A model generated the notes under the pieces. It was not told the DNA's origin, searched no databases, and worked only from the letters and a program-made list of their open reading frames with translations. Below are positions 24,972 through 32,727 of a DNA stretch of 64,000 bases, one piece after another. The stretch covers positions 124,001 to 188,000 of the forward strand of contig NZ_JASAMB010000003.1 of assembly GCF_029948125.1 (NCBI RefSeq). Direction: 5' to 3'. Source of the DNA: Catellatospora sp. KI3. Its GTDB lineage: Bacteria > Actinomycetota > Actinomycetes > Mycobacteriales > Micromonosporaceae. A program made the position numbers and the translations under genes. The first letter of the stretch is position 1. The number at the start of each line of letters is the position of its first letter.

Positions 24972-25859
24972 ATGCCACGCAAACACGGTCTGCTCCTGGC
25001 CGCCGCAGCGCTGCTGCTGGCCACGATCACCAGCAGCCCCGCCACGGCCGCCGGCCCCGACCTCGCCGACACCGGCACGCTGGCGGACGCCCCGCCCGCC
25101 GCCGCGGTGGACTGGGAAGGCCTGCCGACCTGGAACCAGGGCTACGGGCCGCTGCGCAACCAGACCAACGGCCTCAAGGCGCTGCGCTACTCGGTACGCG
25201 ACTACGGCATCAACCTGGGCTGGACGGACTGGCCCAACTCCAGGTGGGAGGTCTACGCCGAGGGCCTGGCCCCGGACGCCCCGATCACCTCCACCACGAA
25301 GGTGGCGCTGCGGGTGGCCGACAGCCCCGGCTACATCCGCTGGGGCGCCCAGAACTACGGCATCGACCTGGTCTGGTCGTCCACCCCCGTCTACGAGTGG
25401 AACCTGATCAGCACCCCGAGCGGCCAGGCGCTGTTCAACACCAACCGGCGGGACTACATGGTCTACGGCGGACGGTTCTGGGGCGTCAACCTGATCTGGC
25501 TCAGCGACATGGTCGCGTCGCCGTCCCCGACCCAGGGCGTGAAGACCTACACGCTGCAGAACTGCCACGACGCCAAGCGGGCGGTGCAGGTGTGGGTGTC
25601 GGACATGGACACCGGCGGCGCCTGGGTGGACAAGGGCCGGCTGAACTCGCAGTGGTCGGGCACCAGCTGCCCGGTGGTCGGGCAGCCGTTCACCTTCTCG
25701 CCCACGGTCAGCAACCACCGGTTCCGGGTACGGGCGATCGACTTCGGCGCCCCGGGCTGCACCAACGATCCGACCCTGTGCGTGATCTTCGAGAACGGCT
25801 TCATCAGCGACGTCAACGGCTACATCCCGGCTCCTGACCAGGTGACCGGCTCCCGGTAG
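24972..25859 (+). CDS. secreted protein with three aromatic GI[ND]L-W repeats
   Basis: A 295-residue exported protein of unknown function. A Sec signal (LLLAAAALLLATITSS to ATAAGP) is followed by three repeats of about 50-60 residues with the core YGINLGW, YGIDLVW and WGVNLIW, each preceded by an alpha/beta segment (LRYSVRD, YIRWGAQN, YMVYGGRF). The C-terminal about 100 residues contain four cysteines (NCHDAK, TSCPVV, GCTNDP, LCVIF) and are probably disulfide-bonded. The repeats suggest a beta-trefoil or propeller binding surface. It is followed by a strong terminator. Confidence 0.72.
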   Translation: MPRKHGLLLAAAALLLATITSSPATAAGPDLADTGTLADAPPAAAVDWEGLPTWNQGYGPLRNQTNGLKALRYSVRDYGINLGWTDWPNSRWEVYAEGLAPDAPITSTTKVALRVADSPGYIRWGAQNYGIDLVWSSTPVYEWNLISTPSGQALFNTNRRDYMVYGGRFWGVNLIWLSDMVASPSPTQGVKTYTLQNCHDAKRAVQVWVSDMDTGGAWVDKGRLNSQWSGTSCPVVGQPFTFSPTVSNHRFRVRAIDFGAPGCTNDPTLCVIFENGFISDVNGYIPAPDQVTGSR

Positions 25860-25869
25860 CACGGCAGGC

Positions 25870-25902
25870 GGAAGGGGCCGGGGCCTGATCCCGGCCCCTT
25901 CC
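25870..25902 (+). terminator. intrinsic terminator
   Basis: A perfect 13-base stem (GGAAGGGGCCGGG) with a 7-base loop begins 11 bases after the secreted-protein stop. Confidence 0.8.
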
Positions 25903-26108
25903 CGGCGCGGGTGCCGCATCGTGGCTGACGCAAGTGCTGCTGGCGGCAGTAGTGATGCCCGCCGTGGAACGGTCTGGCGGCATGCCGCGCTGAAACGCGG
26001 CGTGGCGACGCTGAGAGGAAGCCCATCACCTCGGGTTGCGGGCCGCCTCTCACCGCACGGCCGGACTGTCGGCTGGCGGCGTCACCCGCCTGTCGTAGCA
26101 TTCGCCGC

Positions 26109-26678
26109 ATGGCGCTCACCCTTGATCACATCTACGGCTACGTCGAGAACGGCCTGGACGACGACCTGGCCCGCTGGTTCCCGTCCGCGCCCCGGGTGAG
26201 CCTGCCCGCCACGACCCGCGCCGTGGAACCGTTCCTGTCGCGGCTGCCGTCGGGCGCCGCCGCGTCCCTGGCCGCCTTCGACCGCCGGGTGCGCTCGGGA
26301 TCCATGGCCGACTTCCTCGACATCGCCGACTGGTCCTACGGCTTCGACTTCACCGCCAACGAGTGCGACCTGCTCGACGCCGACTACACCACCACCACCG
26401 TGTCGGGCGACGACGTCTGGTCGATCGGCGCCGACGGCAGCGGCAGCTACCACGTGGTGCTGGCCAGCGGCCAGGTGGCGCTGTGGTTCCACGAGGAGCA
26501 GGTGATCGAGGGCCACACCCGGTTCGACAACCTCGACGTGTTCGTGTGGTCGGTGGTCCGCTACCGCGCCGTCCGGGCGGGGGCGCTGGACCTGGCCTCG
26601 GTCGAGAACGACTTCCGCGCGCTGGCGCAGCCGGGCGTGCTGGCCGACGAGGTGGGCCTGCTCGCGATGCTGCGCTGA
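26109..26678 (+). CDS. hypothetical SMI1/KNR4-like (SUKH) protein
   Basis: A 189-residue soluble protein. The middle part, VWSIGADGSGSYHVVLASG followed by VALWFHEEQV, then FDNLDVFVWSVVRY, resembles the SUKH fold: a strand-turn-strand with a small-residue loop followed by an aromatic helix. SUKH proteins are often immunity proteins for polymorphic toxins, but no toxin is adjacent. The similarity is by eye and moderate. A -10-like TAGCAT at 26096-26101 lies 7 bases before the ATG with no Shine-Dalgarno, so the transcript is probably leaderless. Confidence 0.6.
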   Translation: MALTLDHIYGYVENGLDDDLARWFPSAPRVSLPATTRAVEPFLSRLPSGAAASLAAFDRRVRSGSMADFLDIADWSYGFDFTANECDLLDADYTTTTVSGDDVWSIGADGSGSYHVVLASGQVALWFHEEQVIEGHTRFDNLDVFVWSVVRYRAVRAGALDLASVENDFRALAQPGVLADEVGLLAMLR

Positions 26679-26863
26679 CGCTGGGCCCACCTGCGCACCG
26701 TCGGCGAGCAGAAGGCCGACCCGGTTTGTCGCCCTGGCATGTCCCCGTCCGGTGGTAGGGCACGATCACTGGCGACGGCAGCTACCGCGAGCTCCGCCTG
26801 TCCACGGCCGACCTGCGCCTGCGCCGACTGCCCCCGGCACCGCACGGATACCCGCGATCCGAC

Positions 26864-26894
26864 TTGATCTCAACTGCGGTTGAGGTCCTATGCT
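26864..26894 (+). promoter_or_regulatory. SoxR-type promoter/operator of soxR
   Basis: TTGATC (26864-26869) and TATGCT (26889-26894) are separated by 19 bases, the over-long spacer typical of MerR-family promoters. Inside lies the dyad CTCAAC-TGCG-GTTGAG (26869-26884). The predicted transcript would begin at or next to the GTG at 26901. Confidence 0.75.
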
Positions 26895-26900
26895 GCGGCC

Positions 26901-27383
26901 GTGTCATCGCCACCGCTGTCGCACCCCGACGACCTGCTCACCGTCCAGCAGGTCGTCGCCCGGACCGGCGTGATGCCCTCTGCACTGCGGTTCTACGAGG
27001 CGAGAGGGCTCATCACGGCCGAGCGCAACAGCGGTAATCAGCGGCTGTACCGGCGGTACATGCTGCGGCGCATCTCGCTCGTTCTGGCAGCCCGGCGCCT
27101 GGGCATCCCGCTGGCCGACGTGGCAGACATCTTCACCACGTTGCCGGTGGACCAACCACCGAGCCACCAGGACTGGGTGCGGGTCTCGCGGGTGTGGAAA
27201 CGCCAGCTCGCTGAACGGCGACGCTTCCTCACCAATCTTGAACGCCAGCTCACCGCCTGCATAGGGTGCGGCTGCCTGTCCATGAAACTATGCGATCTGC
27301 TCAACCCTGATGACGGGCTCCGGACACGCGGCCAGGGACCGGTCCGCCTCCACGACGAGGGCGAGCGGAACGATCCGGGCTGA
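26901..27383 (+). CDS. soxR: redox-sensing transcriptional activator SoxR
   Basis: A 160-residue MerR-family protein. The winged helix starts at LTVQQVVARTGVMPSALRFYE. The C-terminal [2Fe-2S] motif CIGCGCLSMKLC followed by DLLNPDD supplies the four conserved SoxR cysteines. Actinobacterial SoxR responds to redox-active metabolites and activates small regulons. The GTG at 26901 is preferred to an in-frame ATG at 26880 because the latter would lie inside the operator. Its own promoter carries a SoxR box, as does the convergent ferredoxin gene, giving a self-contained circuit. Confidence 0.95.
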   Translation: MSSPPLSHPDDLLTVQQVVARTGVMPSALRFYEARGLITAERNSGNQRLYRRYMLRRISLVLAARRLGIPLADVADIFTTLPVDQPPSHQDWVRVSRVWKRQLAERRRFLTNLERQLTACIGCGCLSMKLCDLLNPDDGLRTRGQGPVRLHDEGERNDPG

Positions 27384-27385
27384 CC

Positions 27386-27721
27386 TCAAGCCGATGTGCC
27401 GCCGGCAAGCCGTGGCGGCAGTGCCGCTACGAGAGCGTGGTCGCCGGCGACGCGCCCTTTCTGCGTGGCCCCTCCGGGTGAGCCGATCGAGCTGAAGAAC
27501 TCGGCGTTGACAGCGGCGTACCCGGTGAACTCGGTGGGCAGGTCGTCCTCGAAGAAGATGGCTTCGACGGGGCAGGCCGGCTCGCAGGCGCCGCAGTCGA
27601 TGCACTCGTCCGGCTGGATGTACAGCATCCGGTCGCCCTCGTAGATGCAGTCGATCGGGCACTCCTCGACGCATGCCTTGTCCAGCACATCCACGCATGG
27701 CAGCGCGATCACGTAGGTCAT
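27386..27721 (-). CDS. fdxA: seven-iron ferredoxin
   Basis: A 111-residue FdxA-type ferredoxin with the 3Fe-4S/4Fe-4S pattern: an early Cys in ALPCVDV, CVEECPIDC, then CIDCGACEPACP. The C terminus is extended by about 50 residues, as in actinobacterial forms that feed electrons to P450s and other oxidoreductases. It is convergent with soxR, the stops being 2 bases apart. The ATG lies 8 bases downstream of a -10-like TAGCCT, so it is probably leaderless. The promoter has a SoxR box, making this ferredoxin a predicted direct SoxR target, perhaps to re-reduce SoxR or serve redox metabolism. Confidence 0.94.
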   Translation of the reverse strand: MTYVIALPCVDVLDKACVEECPIDCIYEGDRMLYIQPDECIDCGACEPACPVEAIFFEDDLPTEFTGYAAVNAEFFSSIGSPGGATQKGRVAGDHALVAALPPRLAGGTSA

Positions 27722-27738
27722 GCTGCGCAAGGCTAGGA

Positions 27739-27756
27739 GCTCAACCGCGCTTGAGC
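27739..27756 (-). promoter_or_regulatory. SoxR box in the ferredoxin promoter
   Basis: GCTCAA-N6-TTGAGC is a perfect 18-base dyad. On the minus strand it lies between TTGCGC and TAGCCT, with exactly 19 bases of spacer. That is the same architecture and half-site (CTCAA) as at the soxR promoter. Confidence 0.75.
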
Positions 27757-27902
27757 GCAAGGCAGTCCGCCCATCGACGCCTCCGGCCACGGCCACCCGG
27801 ATGGCCTTCTACGGGAGCGACAGTCACCCACCAGAACGGTGCGCGGCCGCCGCGGCCGATGCGCCCGTGCCCGCGGTCCCTCCGGGCACGGGCGTACCCA
27901 CC

Positions 27903-28118
27903 TCATCGGCTGGGCGACGGTGCGGGGATCAGCGGCCGGCCGTACAGCGCCCCGATGATCGCCGATGCCATCTGGTTGGCCGGCTGCTCGCCGTTCGCAC
28001 CCGCGAACAGCGAGGTCAGTACGATGACGTCCTTGCGGACCGGGTCGTACGCCAAGGAGTTGTACCCGGCAACCCACCGACGGCCCCGAAGCCGAGCCGT
28101 TGGCCGTCGGCGTACGGG
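27903..28118 (-). pseudogene. C-terminal remnant of a serine hydrolase (beta-lactamase family)
   Basis: Minus-strand sequence reads YADGQRLGFGAVGGLPG. After a one-base frame change it continues YNSLAYDPVRKDVIVLTSLF and ANQMASAIIGALYG to a TGA. This is the end of an S12 beta-lactamase/D-Ala-D-Ala carboxypeptidase-like protein, in which G-H-x-G-x-x-x-G-Y-x-S precedes the last strands. It abuts the deaminase-like stop directly and has no 5' part, so it is a truncated, frameshifted relic at a rearrangement junction. Confidence 0.65.
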
Positions 28119-28769
28119 TCAGCTGCGCATCAGCGGGACCATCAGGTGGGTGCCCAGGACGTCGTTCATGACAGGCGGGGTCTGGGTGTCGTACTTGCCG
28201 GTGCCTGAGCGCACCGACAGGAGCATCCGGCCGAGCGCGCCCGGAGCGAGCTCATAGGCCTGCAACGCCGAACCCCGGAAGATGACCGGCTTGCCGTACT
28301 GCGCGGCCAGCCGAACCATCACCCCGCCGATGAGTTTCTGGCAGGTCGAGCACGGGCTGTTGGTCTGGTGCGCCTCGACGATGACGGCGAGCGCCGTCTC
28401 CTGGTTCAGGTTCACGGCAGCCGCCTCGAACCAGGCCAGCAGCGCCTGGAACTCGGAGTGCGCGACACCGGAGACGCCCTTGAGCTTGTGCGGTTCGACG
28501 GTGTCCTTGGCGGCGGCCGACTCCTGCTCGATCTCCCCACCGACGCGCCGGACCACGGTCAGGCCGGCCAGCAGCGAGTTTCCAGACGCCCCGCCGGGCA
28601 GCGCCGCCCGGTGCAGGGCGGGGGCGGTGACGGTGTAGTACGTCGCCGGGGCGGTCCGCAGCAGCACGTCGAGGGTGTCGGCGACGGCCCACAGGCTCCC
28701 GCCGGTATGGGTCACGCCACCCGCCTCGTACTCGTACTGCTCGCCGGTGAAACTCAGGTGATTGGGCAT
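28119..28769 (-). CDS. candidate free-standing zinc deaminase (CDA fold)
   Basis: A 216-residue protein that I do not recognise by name. The second half contains GVAHSEFQALLAWFEAA, then about 30 residues later SPCSTCQKLIGG. This H-x-E plus P-C-x-x-C pair is the zinc and proton-shuttle signature of cytidine-deaminase-fold enzymes. Spacing and intervening strand (ALAVIVEAH) fit. The N-terminal about 100 residues (GEQYEYEAGGVTHTGG) are unfamiliar. Substrate could be a nucleobase, nucleoside, nucleic acid or small metabolite. AGGAGG 5 bases before the ATG is strong. It lies downstream of the RiPP operon on the same strand, but 237 bases separate them. Confidence 0.6.
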   Translation of the reverse strand: MPNHLSFTGEQYEYEAGGVTHTGGSLWAVADTLDVLLRTAPATYYTVTAPALHRAALPGGASGNSLLAGLTVVRRVGGEIEQESAAAKDTVEPHKLKGVSGVAHSEFQALLAWFEAAAVNLNQETALAVIVEAHQTNSPCSTCQKLIGGVMVRLAAQYGKPVIFRGSALQAYELAPGALGRMLLSVRSGTGKYDTQTPPVMNDVLGTHLMVPLMRS

Positions 28770-29006
28770 CTGCGCCTCCTGTGTCGGTCGGACGCCGAGT
28801 AAGAGGAGGCACGCAGGCCGGTTGATACGGCGTCCGCCCAGCGGCCGGGTCGGGTTGGCGACGCCGGGCGACGCGCCGCTGCGGGCGCCGGCAGCCGCGG
28901 CCGATCGGGCGGCTGTTCATCCAGACGGAGGTAGGTGCTGGCACCGACGTGCGCGGCCCTGCCCGCTACCAGCATTCATGGCGTTGAGCACCGGCAGCGA
29001 CGGCTC

Positions 29007-30794
29007 CTAGTCGGCCATCGCCAATCCCGTGGGGTGAGGCGCGTTCAGGGCCAGGACGCCAAGCGCAGAGAGCTCCTCGGCCAGTGCGCGTGCCGGGCCC
29101 GGGGAGTCCCAGCCGACGCGTGATCCGACGTCGGCGATGCTCCTCGTTCCATCGCAGGCGATCACGAAAGCCGCGGCCCGGGCTGTCAGCGTGAAGAGTT
29201 TGATCGCCTGCGGCTGTGCGTATGGCAGCACGATCACCAGGGTCTCGGCTGTCGCGTCCGAGCTGGGGTCCTCGGTGAGCATGGCGATCGGGTCCCGCGC
29301 GTAGAGCTCCGCGCGCGCCCCGGGCACGAGCGAGGGCCGGCACCCTGCGGCCGCTTCGTCGCTCCAGGCCGGGCACCGCGTATCGAGTCGGAACAGGGAG
29401 CCATCGCAACTCACGGATGCCTCGTCGCACGCGCTCAGAAGCTGGTCGGCCACCCGGCTCAGATCTGAGAGCTCCGCGGGCGGCGAGTCCGCCTGTTCGA
29501 GCTTGCGGCGGATCGCGGCGAGCAGCGGAGGCAGCCCGTCGCTCGGTGAAGCCTCGACGACGTCCTCTGCTTCCGCGCCGGAGGCATCGGGATGGACAGC
29601 ACGGTGAATCGCGGCTTCAAACGCCTGCGGGAACCGGCACTGCGCTTGCACGTGCTCGACGAACAGCCGGCCTCGCCTTCCCACCTCGGCGCGGAAGGGC
29701 TCGGCGAGGGCGAGGGCGAGGCACTCCGCGATCTCCTCATGATCGTTGGTATCGCGCACGATCCAGCAGTTGTACCCGTGCGCGAGCCGCTGGCGTTCCG
29801 GCTGCTTCGCCGCGATCTCGTGGGACAGCAGGACTGCAGTCCCTGTGGCCATGACCTCAAGCGCGATGACCGGGTTGTGCGCCGTGATCGGGAAGTCCTG
29901 CTCGAGGCAGCACGCCACATCGCAGCCGCGAAGGAACTCGGGCACTCGCCAGTGGGGCATGAACGGGATCCGAATGACGTGGTCGCGCAGGTCGAGCTCC
30001 TCGACGAGAGAGGCGAATGCCTCCTCCTCGGGTGCCTCGCCCTGGACCATGGCCGCGAGCCGGACCGGCACCCCTCGATCCAGGCAGTTCCGGATCGCGC
30101 GGACCAGGGGCAGGACACCCTTGAAGCGTCCGAGCTTGCCGAACACCCCGATGGTGGGCGCGGTCGATGCCGGCGCGACTTCGAGCGCTGGGCCGTCAGG
30201 AGCGAATTCGTCGAGAGGAACGAAGTGCCCGTCGTTCGGCATCATCCTCGAGCGCGGAACACCGATCTCCGCGAGCGCCTTGGGCAGGCCCCTGACGCCG
30301 ATGACGACGTCAGCGGCGCGGAAGATCCCGTCGTACAGCGAGCGCATCCCAGGCTGGTGCCATAACCGCCCCACATCGCTGCCCGCGGTGTTGATGACAT
30401 GGGGCCTGCCGGTGAGACTCGCGGCGAGGTGACCGGCGACGCCGTACGGCTCCAGGTACCAGGAGACCACGCACTCGAGATCGTGCTCCTTGATCGTCTC
30501 GATCGCGAGCCCGGCGAGCTTGGTCGCGTAGGGGTTGTGCCACGGCACATGCCACTGGCCATAGTGGTCGGCCAGCGTCTGGTGGATGCGGACCGTTCCA
30601 GGACCGTAGTGGCCGCCGAGGCGCGTTCGATCCTCCGGGCGCAGCTGGATTCGATACTGATCCTCGACCTCCGCCGCATTGGTGACCACGTGAACGGCGT
30701 GACCGCGTGCGGCGAGCCCGTGGGCGAGACGATATGTCCTCGCGCTGACGCCTCCCTGGATCGGAGGGTACTTCCCGATCAGGCAGATACGCAC
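29007..30794 (-). CDS. GT4 glycosyltransferase with PqqD-like C-terminal domain (RiPP cluster)
   Basis: A 595-residue protein. Residues 1-400 are a GT-B fold of family 4: RICLIGKYPPIQGGV at the N terminus, GVFGKLGRFKGVLPLVRAI at the donor lobe, and an ALEVMATGTAVLLS block replacing the usual E-x7-E. Residues about 500-590 (FTLTARAAAFVIACDGTRS, LAEELSALGVLAL) resemble the PqqD/RRE winged helix that binds RiPP leader peptides. The GTG start overlaps the DUF692 stop by 16 bases. I infer a leader-guided sugar transfer to the precursor. An unrelated surface-sugar role is less likely given the coupling. Confidence 0.75.
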   Translation of the reverse strand: MRICLIGKYPPIQGGVSARTYRLAHGLAARGHAVHVVTNAAEVEDQYRIQLRPEDRTRLGGHYGPGTVRIHQTLADHYGQWHVPWHNPYATKLAGLAIETIKEHDLECVVSWYLEPYGVAGHLAASLTGRPHVINTAGSDVGRLWHQPGMRSLYDGIFRAADVVIGVRGLPKALAEIGVPRSRMMPNDGHFVPLDEFAPDGPALEVAPASTAPTIGVFGKLGRFKGVLPLVRAIRNCLDRGVPVRLAAMVQGEAPEEEAFASLVEELDLRDHVIRIPFMPHWRVPEFLRGCDVACCLEQDFPITAHNPVIALEVMATGTAVLLSHEIAAKQPERQRLAHGYNCWIVRDTNDHEEIAECLALALAEPFRAEVGRRGRLFVEHVQAQCRFPQAFEAAIHRAVHPDASGAEAEDVVEASPSDGLPPLLAAIRRKLEQADSPPAELSDLSRVADQLLSACDEASVSCDGSLFRLDTRCPAWSDEAAAGCRPSLVPGARAELYARDPIAMLTEDPSSDATAETLVIVLPYAQPQAIKLFTLTARAAAFVIACDGTRSIADVGSRVGWDSPGPARALAEELSALGVLALNAPHPTGLAMAD

Positions 30795-32395
30795 GGGCGG
30801 ACCTCGATAAGGTGCCCCGCCGCCAGCGAGAGCACGAGTTCCTGGATCGGCTCTGCCTGCGCCGCATGGATAGTCGTCCAGTCGTCCAGCGTGAGCAGCA
30901 GCGCCGCGACGCCGGGATCGAGCCAGAAGACACGCGCGCTGTCCGCGCCGGGCACGACAGCCACGGTCTGATCGGGCCCGCGGTCGAGCGTCGCCGAGTC
31001 TGCGCCGTCGAGCACCCGCTTCAGATCGAACGGGGTCTTAAGGATCTTGAGATCGCTGGCGGAGCGCAAGTCAAAGCTCTCCCCGGCTGCGGGGGGCGCG
31101 AAGGGGTACCGCCGCTGCTCCCGCTCGCGCGAGGAGAAGGTCGCGGACGCGATCATGTGCTCGAGGCGTACAAGGTCGACGAGGTAGTCGGGTTCGACCC
31201 GGCCGGCTGATGCGACGATGAAATCGTGCAACTGCCGGGCGTTCTCGCGCCGGCCCGGGGACCGCGGTGGCTCGACGGCAGCGAACTCGCGGATCAGGTG
31301 CGCGGCGTGCGCGTCCAGGCAGCGGCAGGTCGCAGGCAATATGCTCTTGATCTTCTCCCAGCGTTTGGCCAGGACGAGGCTGCCGACGAGCGCCAGGCGA
31401 TCCAGGTGGTCGCCGCGGACGCCGCCAGGGGCGCCGCGGAGCGGCTCTGCCGAGGCGTACCCCGCCGGGTTCGACAGATGTTCGAGGATCGAGCGCTGGC
31501 GGTCGAACAAGGTTCGTCGTCGCGCGGAAGCGCTGACCGTGGGCCGAGGCGGCGGCACCTCGCTCGTGCCCGCGGATCGGGGGAGATCCGCGGCGGCCTC
31601 GTCGCGGATGCGCCGGGCCTGCTCGACGTCGACCAGCACCTCCATGAAGCCCTCGAAGGCCTGGTCACGCTCGATGATGATCGCGTCAGGCTGATGTCGC
31701 CGCAGCGCCTCGGGCAGGAGCGCGAACGTCGCGGGGGACACCTGGCGGTCATGTGTGTCGATGGCGAGGTCGTGGCTTTCGCAGCCCCCCGCGAGGTGGA
31801 TCGCCCGGACTGCTCGCGGCGGCAGGGCCGCGAGGAAGGCGCCCGCGTCATACCCGTGATTGCTGGAGTTGATGCGGAGATTCTCGAGGTCGAGCAGGAT
31901 TCCCGCCCCGGTACGGTTGCAGACCTCCGCGAGGAAGTCGGCCTCGAAGACCTCGGAGTCATGGTAGTCGAAGTAGTAGGAGATGTTCTCGAGGACCACG
32001 GGGAGGCCGACGCCATCCTGCACGATGTCAATGTTGTCGCAGAGGATCCGCAGAGTCTGCTCGGTCCTCGGCAGCGGCAGGAGTTGGGCATGATCGAGAC
32101 CGGGGACTTTGGTGAATGCCAGGTGCTCGCTGTACCACGGCACCCCCAGCCACTGCGCCCATTGCCTGACGTCGCTGAGATAGCCGGAATCCGGGCGCTG
32201 GGCCGTTCCTAAAGACAGGCCCACGCCGTGGAGGAACACCGGGCAGAGCTCCGGCAGCTGCCGGAAGTCCCGGCGGTGCTCGGGGATGCTCCGGATGCAG
32301 TGATCGACTGTGATTTCGAGCGCCTCGATGGGCGGCATGCTCTCGCGGATGAAGGGTCCGACCTCGCTGCGGTAACCGACCCCGATGAGCGGCAC
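30779..32395 (-). CDS. DUF692 (MNIO) oxidative enzyme fused to a partner-like domain
   Basis: A 538-residue protein. Residues 1-270 carry the DUF692 metal-site pattern: LHGVGLSLG, WYSEHLAF, VVLENISYYF, LLDLENLRINSSNHG, IHLAGG, IDTHDRQV and IIERDQAFEG. DUF692 enzymes (MbnB, TglH and relatives) use two or three irons to rearrange cysteines or other residues in ribosomal peptides, together with a partner protein that presents the substrate. Here the C-terminal about 260 residues appear to be that partner fused on. They include a winged-helix-like end (VFWLDPGVAALLLTLDD, LVLSLAAGHLIEV). The GTG follows GGAG, which overlaps the precursor stop (9-base gap), so precursor and enzyme are coupled. Confidence 0.85.
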   Translation of the reverse strand: MPLIGVGYRSEVGPFIRESMPPIEALEITVDHCIRSIPEHRRDFRQLPELCPVFLHGVGLSLGTAQRPDSGYLSDVRQWAQWLGVPWYSEHLAFTKVPGLDHAQLLPLPRTEQTLRILCDNIDIVQDGVGLPVVLENISYYFDYHDSEVFEADFLAEVCNRTGAGILLDLENLRINSSNHGYDAGAFLAALPPRAVRAIHLAGGCESHDLAIDTHDRQVSPATFALLPEALRRHQPDAIIIERDQAFEGFMEVLVDVEQARRIRDEAAADLPRSAGTSEVPPPRPTVSASARRRTLFDRQRSILEHLSNPAGYASAEPLRGAPGGVRGDHLDRLALVGSLVLAKRWEKIKSILPATCRCLDAHAAHLIREFAAVEPPRSPGRRENARQLHDFIVASAGRVEPDYLVDLVRLEHMIASATFSSREREQRRYPFAPPAAGESFDLRSASDLKILKTPFDLKRVLDGADSATLDRGPDQTVAVVPGADSARVFWLDPGVAALLLTLDDWTTIHAAQAEPIQELVLSLAAGHLIEVRPCVSA

Positions 32396-32404
32396 ATGGT
32401 CTCC

Positions 32405-32638
32405 TTAGGCGATGCAGCTACATCCGCAGTTGGTGACGCACCTTCCGGCCACGGTCTCGGACGGGTCCTGCGGTCGGATCGTCCACTCGACGATCATCCC
32501 TTTGCTCGCCGCCTGGGTGAGCCGCTCGCCGATCGCACGGGTCTCGTCGGTCCGCTCGATGCTGAGGGCCTTGCGGCGCGCCTCGCCAGCCTCGATGAGC
32601 TGCTGCTTCAGTTCTGCGTACTTCTCCGCATCAGACAT
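32405..32638 (-). CDS. RiPP precursor peptide with four-cysteine core
   Basis: A 77-residue peptide. The first about 60 residues are charged and helical (AEKYAELKQQLIEAGEARRK, SIERTDETRA) and look like a leader. The C terminus is GRCVTNCGCSCIA, four cysteines in 10 residues and no other cysteine in the peptide. GAGGAGGA lies 5 bases before the ATG, a very strong ribosome site. It is the first gene of a coupled operon with the DUF692 enzyme and the glycosyltransferase. The core differs from methanobactin cores in motif order. The most likely modified residues are the cysteines; Thr, Ser or Cys could carry the sugar. Confidence 0.82.
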   Translation of the reverse strand: MSDAEKYAELKQQLIEAGEARRKALSIERTDETRAIGERLTQAASKGMIVEWTIRPQDPSETVAGRCVTNCGCSCIA

Positions 32639-32727
32639 CGGGTCCTCCTCGAAGGCCGCATCGCGAAATCATGGACGCGTACAGCCAACTTACAAAACTA
32701 ACTAATAGTAATCAAGGGAGACACAGA
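32639..32727. promoter_or_regulatory. divergent promoter region of the RiPP cluster
   Basis: A distinctly A/T-rich patch (about 32688-32714, ACTTACAAAACTAACTAATAG) separates the precursor and the asparagine synthetase. It holds short repeats (ACTTAC, ACTAAC/ACTAAT). I cannot fix -35 and -10 elements with confidence. GGGAG lies 8 bases before the synthetase GTG. Confidence 0.45.

Noticed and set aside
26695-26863. Coding remnant with GDGSYRELRLSTADLRL
   Set aside because: The short frame has a coding feel and faintly resembles the fragment near 6700, but there is no start, stop context or known family.
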